Part shown: positions 11,794-24,557 of the stretch, piece by piece
How the letters are laid out: every line of letters starts with the position of its first letter
Numbering within the stretch: the stretch's first letter is position 1
Origin: Phoronis australis
Taxonomy: Eukaryota; Phoronida; Phoronidae
Assembly (NCBI GenBank): GCA_002633005.1
Contig: NMRA01000056.1
Location: forward strand, 9,165 to 73,164
Reading direction: 5' to 3'
Length of the DNA: 64,000 nt
The notes under the pieces: generated by a model
The model's database searches: none
What the model was told of the DNA's origin: nothing
What the model saw: only the letters and a program-made list of their open reading frames with translations
Made by a program: the position numbers and the translations under genes

Positions 11794-12182
11794 TTCCTAC
11801 TTTAAAAAGAAATGAGTTTTTATGAACTACTATGGAATGTTCTACAATACAAACTTGATCTACCTTGGCCCAAAGATGACATCGCGCGTTTCTTTTTTAA
11901 TTATCTCAGGATCTCGAGATCCCTACTTATTTTTTCGGGATCTCGATTCTATAAACATAGTCTGTTTTCAAATGCCCACCGGTATCGACTAATAAAATCG
12001 TGGTTTTCACAACGAACAATCGAAATGGTTTGGATAAAAACTCTTTGCAAACCAAATTGAATGCATGGTCAGGGAAGTCAAGGGGGATTGAACAGGGTGG
12101 CCCACAACCCCACGGCCCGTGTCAGTTAAAACGGACCGTAGGTGAATGAAAAAAAAAAACACTCATGTATTTGGGTGAATAG

Positions 12183-12296
12183 ATCGTGTTTTCTGAGTCC
12201 GTTCCCGTGTTTGTGAGTCAGTGGACGGTGTTTGCAGGTCCGTGAGTCGTGTTCATGCATCCGTGACCGTGTTTATGAGTCCGTTAACCGTGTAGT
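12183..12296 (+). repeat. Degenerate ~21 bp tandem repeat
   Basis: About five imperfect units share cgtgtttatgagtccgt and variants (cgtgtttctgagtccgtt, cgtgtttgtgagtcagtgga, cgtgttcatgcatccgtga). No function is evident. Confidence 0.75.
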
Positions 12297-12939
12297 TTAC
12301 TGAGGTACCTTGATATAAAGACGTTTGAGTGAATGCCTGTCTAAATTCTTCACAGCAACTGTGAGAGATCCATATTCTGTAACCTTTGTCATGATAGGGT
12401 AGAAATCTTTTGAACCCTTGAAATCTTTTCCCTTAATGCTGGCTTACTACTCATTTTTATAACCTCTCTGGTTCATTTCCTTTTTATGTTACTCATATCT
12501 ACACTAGTACACCCTTTGAATTTCTGTAACACTCTTGGTTTTTGGAATTAAACATGACAGCGTTTTCCCGTTCAGTGACTTTACCAGACGAAGGGGGTTG
12601 TGAGCGTGTGATAACATCTAGCTTCTTTGTTAACTGCCAAGCACAGTCTTTTATCTGTTATGACAACAGACACGCCAATTGTCTACCAGGCTTATTACAG
12701 ACCACGTGTGAACACCGTCAAACCCAGGGTGAATTGGTGTATTCGGAAAGAATAGATTATCGTAACTTCGGTTGCAGTTGAGCGATTTTGGTGATTCAAA
12801 AATAAAACATGATTACCATTTGACGAGGATTTCAGAAATGCTATTGGTTTATGTTCAAATCTGTTATAATTTAATTTTTATTTTTAACAGCACAGCCCAG
12901 TCAGGCTAGATACGACCTTATTAAAGATTAGAGCAATTA

Positions 12940-13095
12940 CAGTGCTGTAGTGGAGCTTAAGCGCACGTAGGCGCAGCCAACCACCTTTTGGCATTTGAAC
13001 GAAGCGCCTACGCACCGTAAATTACGTTCAGTGCTCAAGGTGATGCGGTGGGCTTTGGGCGCCTACTTACCTCTTATTTTACCAGTACAGCACTG
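12940..13095. mobile_element. hAT-like MITE with 8 bp target-site duplication
   Basis: The element begins cagtgctgta and ends with the exact complement tacagcactg. Inside these, gtaggcgc and gcgcctac also pair. It is flanked by agcaatta (12932-12939) and agcaatca (13096-13103), an 8 bp duplication with one mismatch. The CAGTG terminus and 8 bp duplication are typical of hAT-superfamily non-autonomous elements. It is 156 bp long and has no ORF. Confidence 0.8.
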
Positions 13096-13289
13096 AGCAA
13101 TCATCGAACAAAAGAGAGCTGGCCCTCCAACCATGAATGCCAAATTGGAGTTAATCAGTCGTGTAAGATATTGGCTACAGGGTAAACTTCCCAATTACGT
13201 AGTATAGGCCTACCTTTGTGTCATCGATTGGTATGCAGCTCCGTGAAGTCACGCGGCCTCACGCAAAACTACGTTTAACCTCTTTCACC

Positions 13290-16200
13290 GTCCTAAACTA
13301 CTAGTCCGTTGGCCAAATGCTGTTTATTTACTTAACCTGGATTTGTCGGATAAAGTTTTTAGTTGCTGTTTCATGTGGGCCTAGGCATAGTTAATCTTGA
13401 TTTAAAGGGGTGGCCGTTCGCAACTTTTGAGCATTTTTTAAAGTATGCAAATTAAGGTCGCAATTATACAAAATTCTATTTTTGCTTCTAATTTCCTTAC
13501 TAAGCACTGCAGCCAGATGGTTTTGACGTTTTTACCCATGTTTTCATGGTCAACGAATTTATTAGAGCAATTTTTTTGGTGAATACATTGTAAATTTGAA
13601 TAATTTATGCAAATTAAGGCCGTCATTATGCAAATTCTATTTTTGCTTATAATTTCCTTACCAAGCACTGCAGGCAGGTTATTCTGATGCTTTAACCCTT
13701 GTTTCCATGGTCAACGAATTTAACAGTAAAAGCTTTTGGGTGGATACATCGTCAATTTGCATACTTTATGCAAATCAAATCCACCATTTTTAAAAATTTT
13801 ACTTGTTCTAACAGCTATGGTACCAATCATCAGAGGTTTATAATCATGATATTTGCACCTATGTTTCTATGATCAATTAGTTTAATGAAGTCAGTTTGCA
13901 TGTTGTTGCATGATAATTTGCATAATTAATGCAAATTAAGGCCACCATTATTCAAAATTATATTTTGTTTAAAACGTCCTTACCAAGCACTTCAAACAGG
14001 TTACTTTAAAGTTTTCACCAATGCTTCCATGGTCAGTGAATTTAATGGACCCCGTTTGCTGCTGGATACGTCGTGAATTTGCATAATATATGCAAATTAA
14101 GGCCGCCATTATTCAAAATTCTACTTTTGCTTGTAGCTGAAGTACCAGCCACCCCAAGTAAACTATTTTAACGTCTTTACCCATGTTTCTGTGAAATCAG
14201 TTTGCAAGTTGTTGCATGATGAATTTTCATAATTTATACAAATGAAGGACACCAGTGTTCCAAATACTGTTTCTGCTCATAATTTCCTTACGGGTGTTAT
14301 GTACATTATTTTTGAATTTATCTCATGTTTTATGGTCATCATGAATTTGCATAACTGATAATTTACAGAAATTACAGCTGCCATATTCAAAATTCTACTT
14401 TTGCTTATAACTGCTGCATCAGACACTAGAGGTTAGTTATAAATATTTGCACCCATGTTTCAGTGGTCAATGAATTTAATGAAATTTGTTTGCAGGTTGT
14501 AGCATGATAAATTTGCAGAATCTCCTTTTTGATGATGAAGTAAGAAAATATTTTGAATAGTGTGTGTTCTGCAGATTGAGACCTTAAATTCCAAAAAAGA
14601 TATTGCCTATTGCCCTGCGCTCCTACAGACCATAGAAAAAACGCAGAATTATTTTAACGACTTGGGTGAATGCTGGAATGGTGCTCGGAGCAATCAGTTT
14701 ATTGGGACCACATTCGTGAGGTACGAATACAGTAGTGAGGGAATAGCAGGGAATTGTCCTCAAAGAAGAGACTCTTAAGGTTTGGGTACTAGTTGCCGTT
14801 TGTCCTACAAGACTGAAACAGAACTTGGAGAGATATAGAGAGCGGAAACATTATATCTTGTATTAAAACTTATCACACGGAAGAAAGTAAAGCACGTATT
14901 GATGCACATGCTCAGGATATTGCACGAATCTGTCAAAAGTAGATACCAGCATCGATCTACTGGATCCCAAGGTCCATCCCAAAGACGCAGTGGTGAACAT
15001 TAGCAGTGACAGGATTGTCACTCCAACAGTTAATGTACTTGAAACAATAAGCATTGGACAGGCAATGTTATCAGACTTCGAGAATGACTAGCAGTACGTT
15101 AGACAATCACTGATGAAGATCCTTGTAAAAGGACATTGGAGACATCCCACGAGGAAGCTACATTATTGTGTAACAGGACGTGAAATGTGTAAGTGAACTT
15201 AACAAATTTTAGGTTGTTTCGGATGACAAAAATGGTATTTGTCCTTCTTGTGCATTACTAAGACAAAGAACAGCTTCAAATACCACAACTATGAATCACC
15301 TATTAGTAAGCGTAGAACAGTCGTAGACATAAAGTTAATAGTGGAAACATGTAGCGATATTAAAAGGTTTCCTCCCTGCCCATGCGCAGTAAGGGTTTAA
15401 CACGGTGGCATGCTACTATACGGTATTGGAAAGGGATTCATCGTTAAAATATTGAAGGCTGGATATGACCTGTCTGCCATTTGCACTTTAAATGCACATT
15501 TTCTAATGTCTTGTGAAACAGGCAACTAAATGTATGTGTGCCTCTTATGGAATGAAGAGAATCAGGAAGATGTCAGGAATCAGACTACTGGTATTGGGAA
15601 GAGAAATGGTTAGAAATATATGTCCGCCCCCAAACTGTCACCGACAACGGTGGCATTCACAGAGAATGTGACTCGTAGGTTATTGCCCTCGGTTTATGCA
15701 ATTAAACAAATTGGTCATCTACTACATATACCCTGGGTATCAGACAAAACTAGAATTGGTAATGTTGTGTAATAAATTACAGATTATTTATATTTATGAT
15801 GTAATGACAGATTACATTAAATCCATCAGTAAAGATACCAAAATAATTTACATATTATAGTGCCACCCGTAAGACAGTTACGAGCAGAAACAGAATTTTT
15901 AATAATGGCCAAAAGACCTTTATTTGCATAAATCATGATAATTTATCACATGATCTACTTGCAAAAAGATTTCATTAACCTAATTAACCGTAGGAACATA
16001 TGTTCAATTATCATGAGAGTTAACCTGTGGTGCTTGGTACCGAAGCTATATGCACAAGTAAAATTTTGAATACTGAATGGCGCCCTTCATTAGTTATACA
16101 AATTTGCATTTGATTATGCAAATTTATCATGCAAAAACAGTGCAAAGCGATTTCATTAAACTAATTGACCTAAAGAATATAGGTGCAAATATCATGATAG

Positions 16201-16575
16201 TTCTTCTGTGGTGTCTGGTACAGTAGCTAGAATTTTGAATAATGGCGGCCTTGCATAAATTATGTAAATTGGAAATGTATTCACCAAAACACTTGCACTA
16301 TTAAATTCGTTGACCATGGAAACATGGGTAAAAACGTCAAAATTATCTGGCTGCAGTGCTTGGTAAGGAAATTATAAGCAAAAATAGAATTTTGCATAAT
16401 GGCGACCTAGTTTTAACATATTTTGCATATTTAAAAAATGCTCAAAGGTTGCGAACTGTCACCCCCCTAAATCATGGTTAATTATCCATAGGCTACATGA
16501 AACAGCAAAAAACTTTATCCGGCAAATTCAAGTTCAGCCCCCTGGCTCCCGGACTATTACACGGTTAACGAACCA
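13290..16575. mobile_element. Composite inverted-repeat element with tandem-repeat arms
   Basis: The outer ends are complementary. The left end, around 13340-13440 (ggataaagtttttagttgct, then gttcgcaacttttgagcatt), matches the complement of the right end around 16420-16540 (ggataaagttttttgctgtt, gttcgcaacctttgagcatt). The left arm (about 13435-14530) holds six or seven ~160 bp units, each with a gcaaattaaggccgcc-like core followed by a ttcctta...ccaagcactgca string. The right arm (about 15890-16440) holds about three or four such units in the opposite orientation. The centre (14.55-15.85 kb) is single-copy and keeps a broken open frame (see separate entry). The structure suggests a large non-autonomous or decayed DNA transposon. 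Confidence 0.75.
14872..15091 (+). pseudogene. Broken ORF inside the composite inverted-repeat element
   Basis: One frame reads HTEESKARIDAHAQDIARIC up to a stop at about 14939. The next frame then stays open to a stop at about 15091, with LLDPKVHPKDAVVN, SDRIVTPTVNVLE and TISIGQAMLSDFEND. The two segments look like one protein interrupted by a small frameshift. The product is hydrophilic and I do not recognise a catalytic domain. It may be an accessory protein of the transposon. The opposite-strand open frame at 14863-15054 appears to be a shadow. Confidence 0.35.
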
Positions 16576-16637
16576 GAGGGTAGGGTGCGTGCCCTCGGGC
16601 ATTCATTTCCTGATAACAGAGGGCACTGCAAAAAAAC

Positions 16638-19600
16638 ATGGCGGCCCCCTGCGAAAATAATGAACATCCTTCAAAGAAAGCCAAAACCCAAACATTAGAG
16701 GCTATCAGATATTGCAACGGGGAGTTAGAAATACTTGATCAGTTACTCCTACCCTTGGAGTCCAAGTATATCAAGGTTTTAAATACAGAGGATGGCTGGC
16801 AAGTAATAAAGAAAATGCAAGTAAGTCTGAAAATTCTACTCATGTCACGGAACCATAGACAGTGACCACTGACACTGTCTTCTACTTCTAGCTGCCCCCA
16901 GTTGAGACGGTGAAGCAATTATAAGAGGTACATACACTGGAAGATTTTCGGCAAATTTTCCTCACACTGATTAAAAGATCATAGTCACTTTGTTATAAGT
17001 ACCTTTTTGCATAGAGGGATACCTTGGCTTAGGAGGCCGTCAGAGTCTTTAATTCCATCGAACTCCAAAAAGTACATTTGTCATCAAATTTTTTCTTCGA
17101 GTAGTACTTCGTGCCCAGTTGTCCAAATAGGCATTTTTAACACTGCGAATTTTGTTGGCGGATGCGATAAAAATAGGAGCGCGCGCAGTGTAAAAATGGC
17201 TTGTTGCCAGTTTGGGCGACAGAACGAAGGACTGCTTGAAGAAAAAGTTTGATTACGAGAGTATTTGTTTGAGTTGGAAGGAATTAAAGACATTCACGGC
17301 CATATAAGGTGTTCCTCTATGCGCAAAAGGTACTTATAGCAACGTGGCGAAGATGAGATGTTTTAATCATTGTGAGGCATAATTCGCCGAAAAGCTTCTG
17401 ACATATGAAGCTCCTATATGAGCTGCACCGTCTCTACTGGGGCCAGTTAGAGACGGTGGTCACTGTCTAGGGAACCAGACAGTACCACTGCTGGACTTGG
17501 AACTCTGCTTAATCTCAAGACTGTATGCATGAACTTGAAATATTCATTTGAGAAATCCTTTGAATTTTTTTGTTCAGTATTAAAGAATCATTGGCCTCAT
17601 GATCACCCATTTTCTCCTTTACCGTAACTTGTGTCAAAGAATCGGGATTTTGAGATTAAGCAAGATTCCAAGTTCTCGTACAGCACCACCGTATCAACTG
17701 GCTCCACTAAACGGTGGTCATCCTGTAGGCCCTCCATATGCCCGAAGCTTTTCGACAAATTGTGGCTCCTATTTACTTAAGTTATTAAACCATCAAAGTC
17801 ATGATGCTATAAGTACCTTTTACACATAGAAGGGCATCTTTTAGTAGGCTGTTGTTATCTTTAACTCTTCACAGCTTGAACAAATACTCCCGCAATCAAA
17901 CTTTTTTGGACAGTCCTTTGTTCACTATGAGTTGCCCTTATCGACAATTGGCCATTTTTATACTGCTCGCTCCAAGGGATATGACATCAAAATGAACACA
18001 AAATGTTTGGTTACTAGAGGCGCTGGCAATGAGGGGTAGAGATCAGAATGCACTCATGCATCTTTCCCCAGTCTGTGGCTGTGTTGGTAAAAGTGGTCTT
18101 TACCCGCTCTTATATGGGCAACGCACACCCTAAGAAGGCCAGTTACCTGGATTAAGCGATTGATGCTAAATGAAAAATTGCAGGCTGTCTGATACCTGAA
18201 TAGCATTGGGCATGCATAGACCACATAAGTCAGGCCAGTGACACAAAACACCCGAGTTAAAATTCACAAGAACCCTCTTGTGTCTTGTCCAGAGAGAAAT
18301 AGCAGAAGTCCATACTAGTACCCAAGTAGGCCAAATTCATCTGCTATGGATGCTAAGTATTTTAACCAAGTTACTGCCCACAGATAGTGTCCACAACCAC
18401 CACTTTTTCCACTTGTCTGGTATTTCCGCTTTTCTGGTCATTTCACTTAACCTTCTACCCAGAAGGATCAGTGATTCTCCAAAGCAAGTCTGGTCAGCTC
18501 ACGTTCATCTCTGACTAAGCATGGTAGGGTCCAGTGATTCCTCAGAACAAATGTCCACAGCAGCAGGATCCCCCTAAGGCATGACAACAAACTTCTAACA
18601 TGTTGTTCTTTATTGCTTAGAATACACGGATTGTGGGTTTTCCATTGCAAATTTTTGTTTATACCCAATCTCACCTCCCCTTTATGGCATCCTAGGTCTG
18701 CCACTGGCACACTGTGAAGACACCGATTACTTTTGTATTTCATTTTTCCAGGTTCGGGGTGCTCCTGCTATTGCAATTGTTGGTTGCCTCAGCCTAGCTG
18801 CTGATCTGCATCAGTCTAAATTCAACTCCAAGGAAGACCTGAATGCTTTTGTGAAACAAAAATTGGAATACCTGGTAACTGCCAGACCCACAGCTGTCAA
18901 TATGGCTGATGCTACGCGCAAACTGAGTGGAATGAGTGATGCGCTATGTGCTGACAGTGGCTACACTGTAAAACAGATGCAGGAGAAGTGAGGAGGCGTG
19001 CATTTGTTGTTCTTTAATTGTTTTTTGTTTAGCCTGGGTAACCACATTTGGGTCAGTTGACTGAGATTGATGCAGCTGTAGTAAAAAACTCCTTGACCTG
19101 TGGTCTAATCTTTGAAATTGAACTCAAAATTGTTTTTGACATTTTCTATTCTAGCTCAATACTTGTGTGCCAACTCAAGATAAGAGTCTGTTATTCTGTG
19201 CTTGAGTACATGATCATAGCTTGAGTGGACGTATCTGTCTAAGCATTGTTTGCACTTGATGACCCAAGAATTAAGGCTTAAAGTTTCTGTGCGAACTGGA
19301 AATTTTGAGTTTTTACTCAAATTCTTGAGTTTTAACTCGAGTTTGCCGCTTGTATCTGAAAGTGCGAACTTGGACTAGAAGCTCACATGACATGCATAAC
19401 GATAATGTGTTCGAACACAGACTTATAGAAACTTATCTTGAGTTTGCGCAAAGCTAGAATGAAAAATTCAAAAAATAATTTTGAGTTCAATTTCTTTTAA
19501 AATTATTAGACCGCTGGTGCTGGTCCATGGCTTTAGACCATATTGAGAATTTCTATAACTGTGCCATGGAAAAATCGAGGAAAATGAAAGCCATTGAAGC

Positions 19601-22600
19601 TCAAGGTGCTTTTCCTGGAAATGAAAATAATTCCCTAAAAGTGAACACCTGTATTCCTCTGAAAGGTCTCTCCTAAACACGAAAATCTCCCCAGAAGCAA
19701 ATTTATAGTCCGGTTTGGCTGCACATTTACTTTAGGTTATCGGTAAGATGAATTTAACCCAAAATTCAGATGTGGGCAACGCCATTTAAACTTGGCTTTT
19801 TGGATCCCTCTTTTAAAAGATGAATGCTAACCTTGCAAACCTTTGCTGCATTTTCACGTAGCCTGCTTACTGATTGTCAGTTGAAAAGAAAAATTTTTCT
19901 TGGTGACGAAAATCTGTCAGTTTGAATTACATTATTGTCTGGCAATTATATTTGAGTTTGAATGGCAAGACGCAAGGCTTTCCAAGCTTGGAATTCAATA
20001 TTCAAAAAGGTTAGTACTTGCTCAACAAGCTTATTCAAGGTTTTTGACTACTTTGACTTACTTTCTCATCTGTATTTTTTGAGGGGAAAATTGATAAAAG
20101 TAAATTCTGTCCATGATATGGTGGGCTGAATAGATGAAGACTTCCTGTAAACAAAGCAAGATAGAAACATTCCCATGGTGGTAGTGGTGATGATGGTGGT
20201 AGTGGTGATGATGGTGGTAGTGGTGATGATGGTGGTAGTGGTGATGATGGTGGTAGTGGTGATGATGGTGGTAGTGGTGATGATGGTGGTAGTGGTGATG
20301 ATGGTGGGGTGATGATGGTGGTAGTGGTGATGGCATTTGATGTTACCATTTTTCGTGCAGGATAATGAGTGTCATGGAAGCTATGCTAGTTGAAGATGTG
20401 GCAGCCAATAAAAATATTGGGCGACACGGCGGGTCGCACATCATTGAGCACTGCAAGGGGTCACCTGTGCGCATTCTAACTCACTGTAACACTGGCTCAC
20501 TGGCAACTGCTGGATATGGGACTGCTTTAGGTGAGAGTTCAGTCAAGGGTAAAGATATTTTTATCCGTTCGTCTTCAGATGGGCGGTATTATGATATAGC
20601 CTCCCGCATCCATCATCGCGATCGTAAAAGAGGGGGCAGTTTCGAGCAGGAGAAATTCTGTATGTAGTCAGACAAAAACAAACTTAAATATTAGTGGTGA
20701 AAATGCTGGTGCTTATGTTTTCAACTGTATCAAAGTAGAGTGCGGCTAGCTTATGCAATAAATCTTATGCATTATGGTAGACATTGTCTATCACACGCAG
20801 ATGTTCTACAGTTTTGTATGCATGCCACGGGGAAGTAACGCGTTTCTTCAAAATAGTGCAAAGCCTTTGAAAACGTCGTTCAACCGGATCGTGATTTCTT
20901 TTTTCAATTCAGCCTCTAGGCTTTGCATCTTCGATAAAATCTGTGTTCCCGGCTTTTGTTTAAATAAAATCTGAAACGTATGAGTTTGAGACTTCTATTC
21001 TGTACTTCAGGTCAATGTCCACACCATTTGTTTCAGGCATGGTGTTATTTATGCAAAATGGCTTTTGCGTCAAGATTGGATGATAATGTTGCAGTCAAGC
21101 GCAATGGTTTGCATTGCTCTCGTTAGTTTTTAAAGTTGCGTAATAATTGTCTTTTTACCATTTTGGTTTTGAGTTGTTGGAAAGACAAGATTTTATGAGT
21201 TTTTACAAAGTTCTGAGGTCATTGGTATTTGATTGCCAATGATTTCAAATTTCCTCGAGGACATGGATTTAACTTTTCCACGGTTATTGTTAAAGAATGC
21301 ATGGAGATGCGGCTTTGGCGATTTTTTGTACCGGGGTCAAAGATCACGATTCGTTTCAATGTATAACATGCAAATAATTTGATTCAATTTTAATTTCTTA
21401 GGACCGTCTTATTCCCCATTCCAGCGACTTGAAGACTGTTGTACCTTAGATTCAAATTTGAAGGCACCATAATCTACACTCAGTTACTGTGCTCAGTCAG
21501 TGCACTAGCAGATTTGTAACTTTGTTTATGCTTTCAATTAATATTGGTTGAATAATTACGTTTATTTGTTTAATTTATTTTATTTGGAGGAGTAGCGTGG
21601 TAGAGCGAGAGAATTTGAGTTTTATTGTGTATCAAGCACATTTAGCTTATTCTAGCCTGTGCACTTAGCCTTCAAGTAAATCAGATTTTGCCGTACTCAC
21701 ATAAAATCTCTTGGTTTGATAGCATCTGACTTTTGCGAGTTTTGTTGTAAATATGTCTTTCAAACAGTTTTTGTACACTTGATAAAAATTTGTTGTTGCA
21801 GAGTGGCAATCATATTTAGCAGATGCTTTTTGCAAAATAGACTATGAATGTTTACAAGGAATGAAACTTGAAACACTTTGGTATCACGTGTTGTTATTTC
21901 CAGGTGTTGTTCGGAATGTTCATGAGCTAGGAAAACTGGACCACATTTACTGCACAGAGACCAGGCCATACAACCAGGGTGCACGCTTGACGGCTTATGA
22001 GCTTGTCCACGACGGAATGCCTGCAACACTAGTCTGCGACAGCATGTGCTCTATGCTGATGAAGGATAAGGGTATATCGGCAGTTGTCGTTGGTGCTGAC
22101 CGTATTGTTGCTAATGGTGACACTGCCAACAAAATTGGAACATACCAGCTGGCAGTCGTCGCCAAATATCACGGTGTTCCGTTCTACGTGGCGGCCCCGA
22201 CTACGTCCATAGACATGACGAGGAAGTGTGGCTCCGCGATAGTCATAGAGGAGAGACCGCATCAGGAGATGACGTCCATCAAAGGCTTGCAAATTGCCGC
22301 ACCAGGTGTCGCTTCATTTTTGCTTTGATTTTCATGCGCCTGCATATACAATTATGTGATTGCATGTTGTCATCATCTTTATCTGACTTCCAGACCTGTA
22401 TCTGATATTGAAACTCTTACAAAGTGTTTGTTAAATTTGACTGGTGTGTTCCTGGGAATGTGACTACGGATAAGAACAAATTTCAGACAAATTTGGCTAC
22501 TGGTGTACCAAGTAATTGCAATTTTATAGTTTGGGATTTGTTTTTAAATTTTACCAAAAGCTTAATGCAAACTATATTATGTTGTATCAGGATGGTATTG

Positions 22601-23489
22601 TTGCCCACCAACTTTCAGATGACTCCGATGTGTTCTGCTGCCCCTAGAGACAGTTTTCATTGTAATGCATCAGCATTTTATTACCAACTGGAGAATGAGT
22701 TGCCTTCAATATTTCACGGATGTGTCAAGCCATCCTGGAAGTGGTATCAGAAATTTTCATTCCCGTGCCCAACTATTTTGAAGGGTGGGGTTCAGTTTTG
22801 AGATAAGTTGCCATTTCAGTTTCCCCCTTGTCTATTAGAATGTGTCATGTTCATTCAAGATGAAATATTTGTAAGATTTTGAACTGTTGTTTGGACCATC
22901 TGAATTTTATGTTTAGAGCTTTTGGACGTTTCGCTCTGACCTTTGAGGTAAATTTAATGAAATCCTCAATACCTGTTGATGACTTTTTGTGTTTTCTTTA
23001 TGAATATGAGTATTTCTGCTTATTGTATCCAAATAAGTCGAGAAAGCTGCTGTCGTCCGTTTTGTCTTAAACTTTTGTCTACAACATGAACGATATATGT
23101 TTGGGTCAACGCTTAGAGCATTTAAATTATGAATCTGACAAATCAGGTGACTGCTGTGGCAAAAACAATAGAACATTGGCATTTAAGTACTTGAAAATTC
23201 AGGGTTGTGCAATGGCTGAATGTTAGTGGTATACTGCATGATTTTATCCTCTTTGTCGTACTTATTTCAGAATTGAGGGCTCTGAGTACACATTTATGAT
23301 AAGTTTTGCATGGCAAGTCCGACAGTTATTCAACTTGAGCGTCATTCTCTTTCAGGGATTGGTTGCTGGAATCCTGCATTTGATGTCACACCAGCAGAAC
23401 TCATAACAGGGGGCATTGTGACCGAGTTTGGAGTTGTCTCCCCTTCACACCTTGAAAGCAAGATGATGGAATGGCTTGGAGCCAATTAA
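16638..23489 (+). CDS. MRI1: Methylthioribose-1-phosphate isomerase
   Basis: Five exons: 16638-16820, 18752-18987, 20361-20530, 21904-22305 and 23356-23489 (stop ends at 23489). The sum is 1125 nt, or 374 aa, close to the usual ~370 for this eIF2B-like family. The enzyme converts 5-methylthioribose-1-phosphate to methylthioribulose-1-phosphate in methionine salvage (cytosolic). Seen in the product: VRGAPAI at 62-68 (substrate loop), THCNTGSLA with the putative catalytic Cys182, GADRI with the putative catalytic Asp262, then NKIGTY and the C-terminal [11 protein letters not shown]. Phases 0, 2, 1 and 1 all match. The donor after exon 4 (gtgtcg) is weak, but the join [13 protein letters not shown] is exactly family-like. 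The N-terminus has about 14 extra residues ([18 protein letters not shown]) compared with human. The first ATG of exon 1 was used. Confidence 0.96.
16849..17476. mobile_element. Fold-back MITE in MRI1 intron 1
   Basis: Long imperfect inverted repeat. The left end ggaaccatagacagtgacca pairs with the right end tggtcactgtctagggaacc, and pairing continues inward through a gttataagtaccttttgc-like string to near the centre at about 17160. The two opposing open frames (17007-17252 and 17084-17293) encode similar peptides only because the arms mirror each other. It is inserted 28 bp after the exon 1 donor. Confidence 0.75.
17690..17985. mobile_element. Partial copy of the fold-back MITE, MRI1 intron 1
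   Basis: It shares ctataagtaccttttacaca, aagcttttcgacaaatt and actcccgcaatcaaac with the full element at 16849-17476, but only one arm is recognisable. Confidence 0.6.
20176..20335. repeat. 18 bp minisatellite in MRI1 intron 2
   Basis: About eight copies of ggtggtagtggtgatgat, one of them shortened. The array ends about 25 bp before the exon 3 acceptor at 20360. Proline/serine and histidine/tyrosine open frames on the minus strand are artefacts. Confidence 0.95.
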
Positions 23490-24543
23490 ACATTTTGTGC
23501 ACTAGTCAAGATTTTTGCTTAGAGTTGGCAGTTGTTAAAAGGATACTGATGATTTCAACCGATCCTTGTTCTAATACTCCATTGGCGTCTCACTTGAGAG
23601 CAGGATTCAACTAAAAACAAGGGATACTATAATTCTTGGTGGGTGGTCTTTTCATGCAGTTTTCATGTGAATGACTTGAAGTGTTGGCCTTTCTTACTTG
23701 TTTAGCAGACTTTGTAAGTTTTCCAATTTTCCTTTATGCTTTTGAGGGTTGTCAAGGGTTACAGTCAGAGCATTATTTCGTTATAGATAACTGGATGGGA
23801 AAGTCGTCACGGTTAACATCTGTCAACAGGCCAAAACCGGGGCTGGCACCCTTTTAACTTTTAGCGCTCATTGAAAGCCTGCTAAACGGTGTTTCAAGAC
23901 ACAGCAGTGCCAAATGATTATTGACGAGGCTGTAGCATTTCAAATAGTTAAAAAATCACGTTCAAAAAAAATTTTTCGATCATTCCTGAACCACAGATTA
24001 TTTCCTGAAAAAGGAACAAATCGGAAAGGTGTCCGAGACTCCAAATACATTGATGAGGAAAATTATTAATCAAAACAATTCTGGAAGGTCACTGTTACAT
24101 TTCTCCAGACATTGTGATGCCCGTAACTGATAGGGCGATGCCATTTTTATGGGAATCGTCATCAAGCTCAAGTAGAAACTAGATGGTGCCACCGTTGAGA
24201 GAAATATTAGTGAGTTTCCAGATTTTTTTTAAATTTATAATTTGCGCATCGATTGCTTCGCGCAGATGAGTGATAATTTCATCATGTTTAATTCTACTAA
24301 TAGACATGCTCTCAACTTTTTTGCGCGTTAAATAATGGCCATTGTGATAGTTTGATTAAAGGTCGAACCACCATGCTACCCACTAAGATTTTGATTCAGT
24401 CATGAGTTACATCAAAATCACAAAATTGGCACAAAGACCCAAGTTTCATTTCATTGAAATTTCATTTTTTGATAGAAATTCCTATTGATAGTTGTTCCAG
24501 AAGAGAAGGCAAATTTATGTACCTAATAATTATTTTTAACAAC

Positions 24544-24557
24544 AATAAACAAATAAA
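24544..24557 (+). terminator. Candidate MRI1 polyadenylation signals
   Basis: Two overlapping-range AATAAA hexamers (24544-24549 and 24552-24557) lie about 1.05 kb after the MRI1 stop. They are the first such hexamers I noticed downstream. No transcript evidence is available. Confidence 0.3.

Noticed and set aside
13435-16440. CRISPR-like array of ~160 bp units
   Set aside because: The units are long, diverged and in inverted arms with no short repeat/spacer pattern, and the context is an animal genome.
20035-20349. Minus-strand open frames with repeated PPSSPLPP and HHHHHYHH
   Set aside because: They are direct translations of the 18 bp minisatellite in MRI1 intron 2.
22306-22328. MRI1 exon 4 continuing to the in-frame stop at 22326-22328
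   Set aside because: That reading would lose the conserved [12 protein letters not shown]-terminus, which the spliced exon at 23356 supplies in phase.
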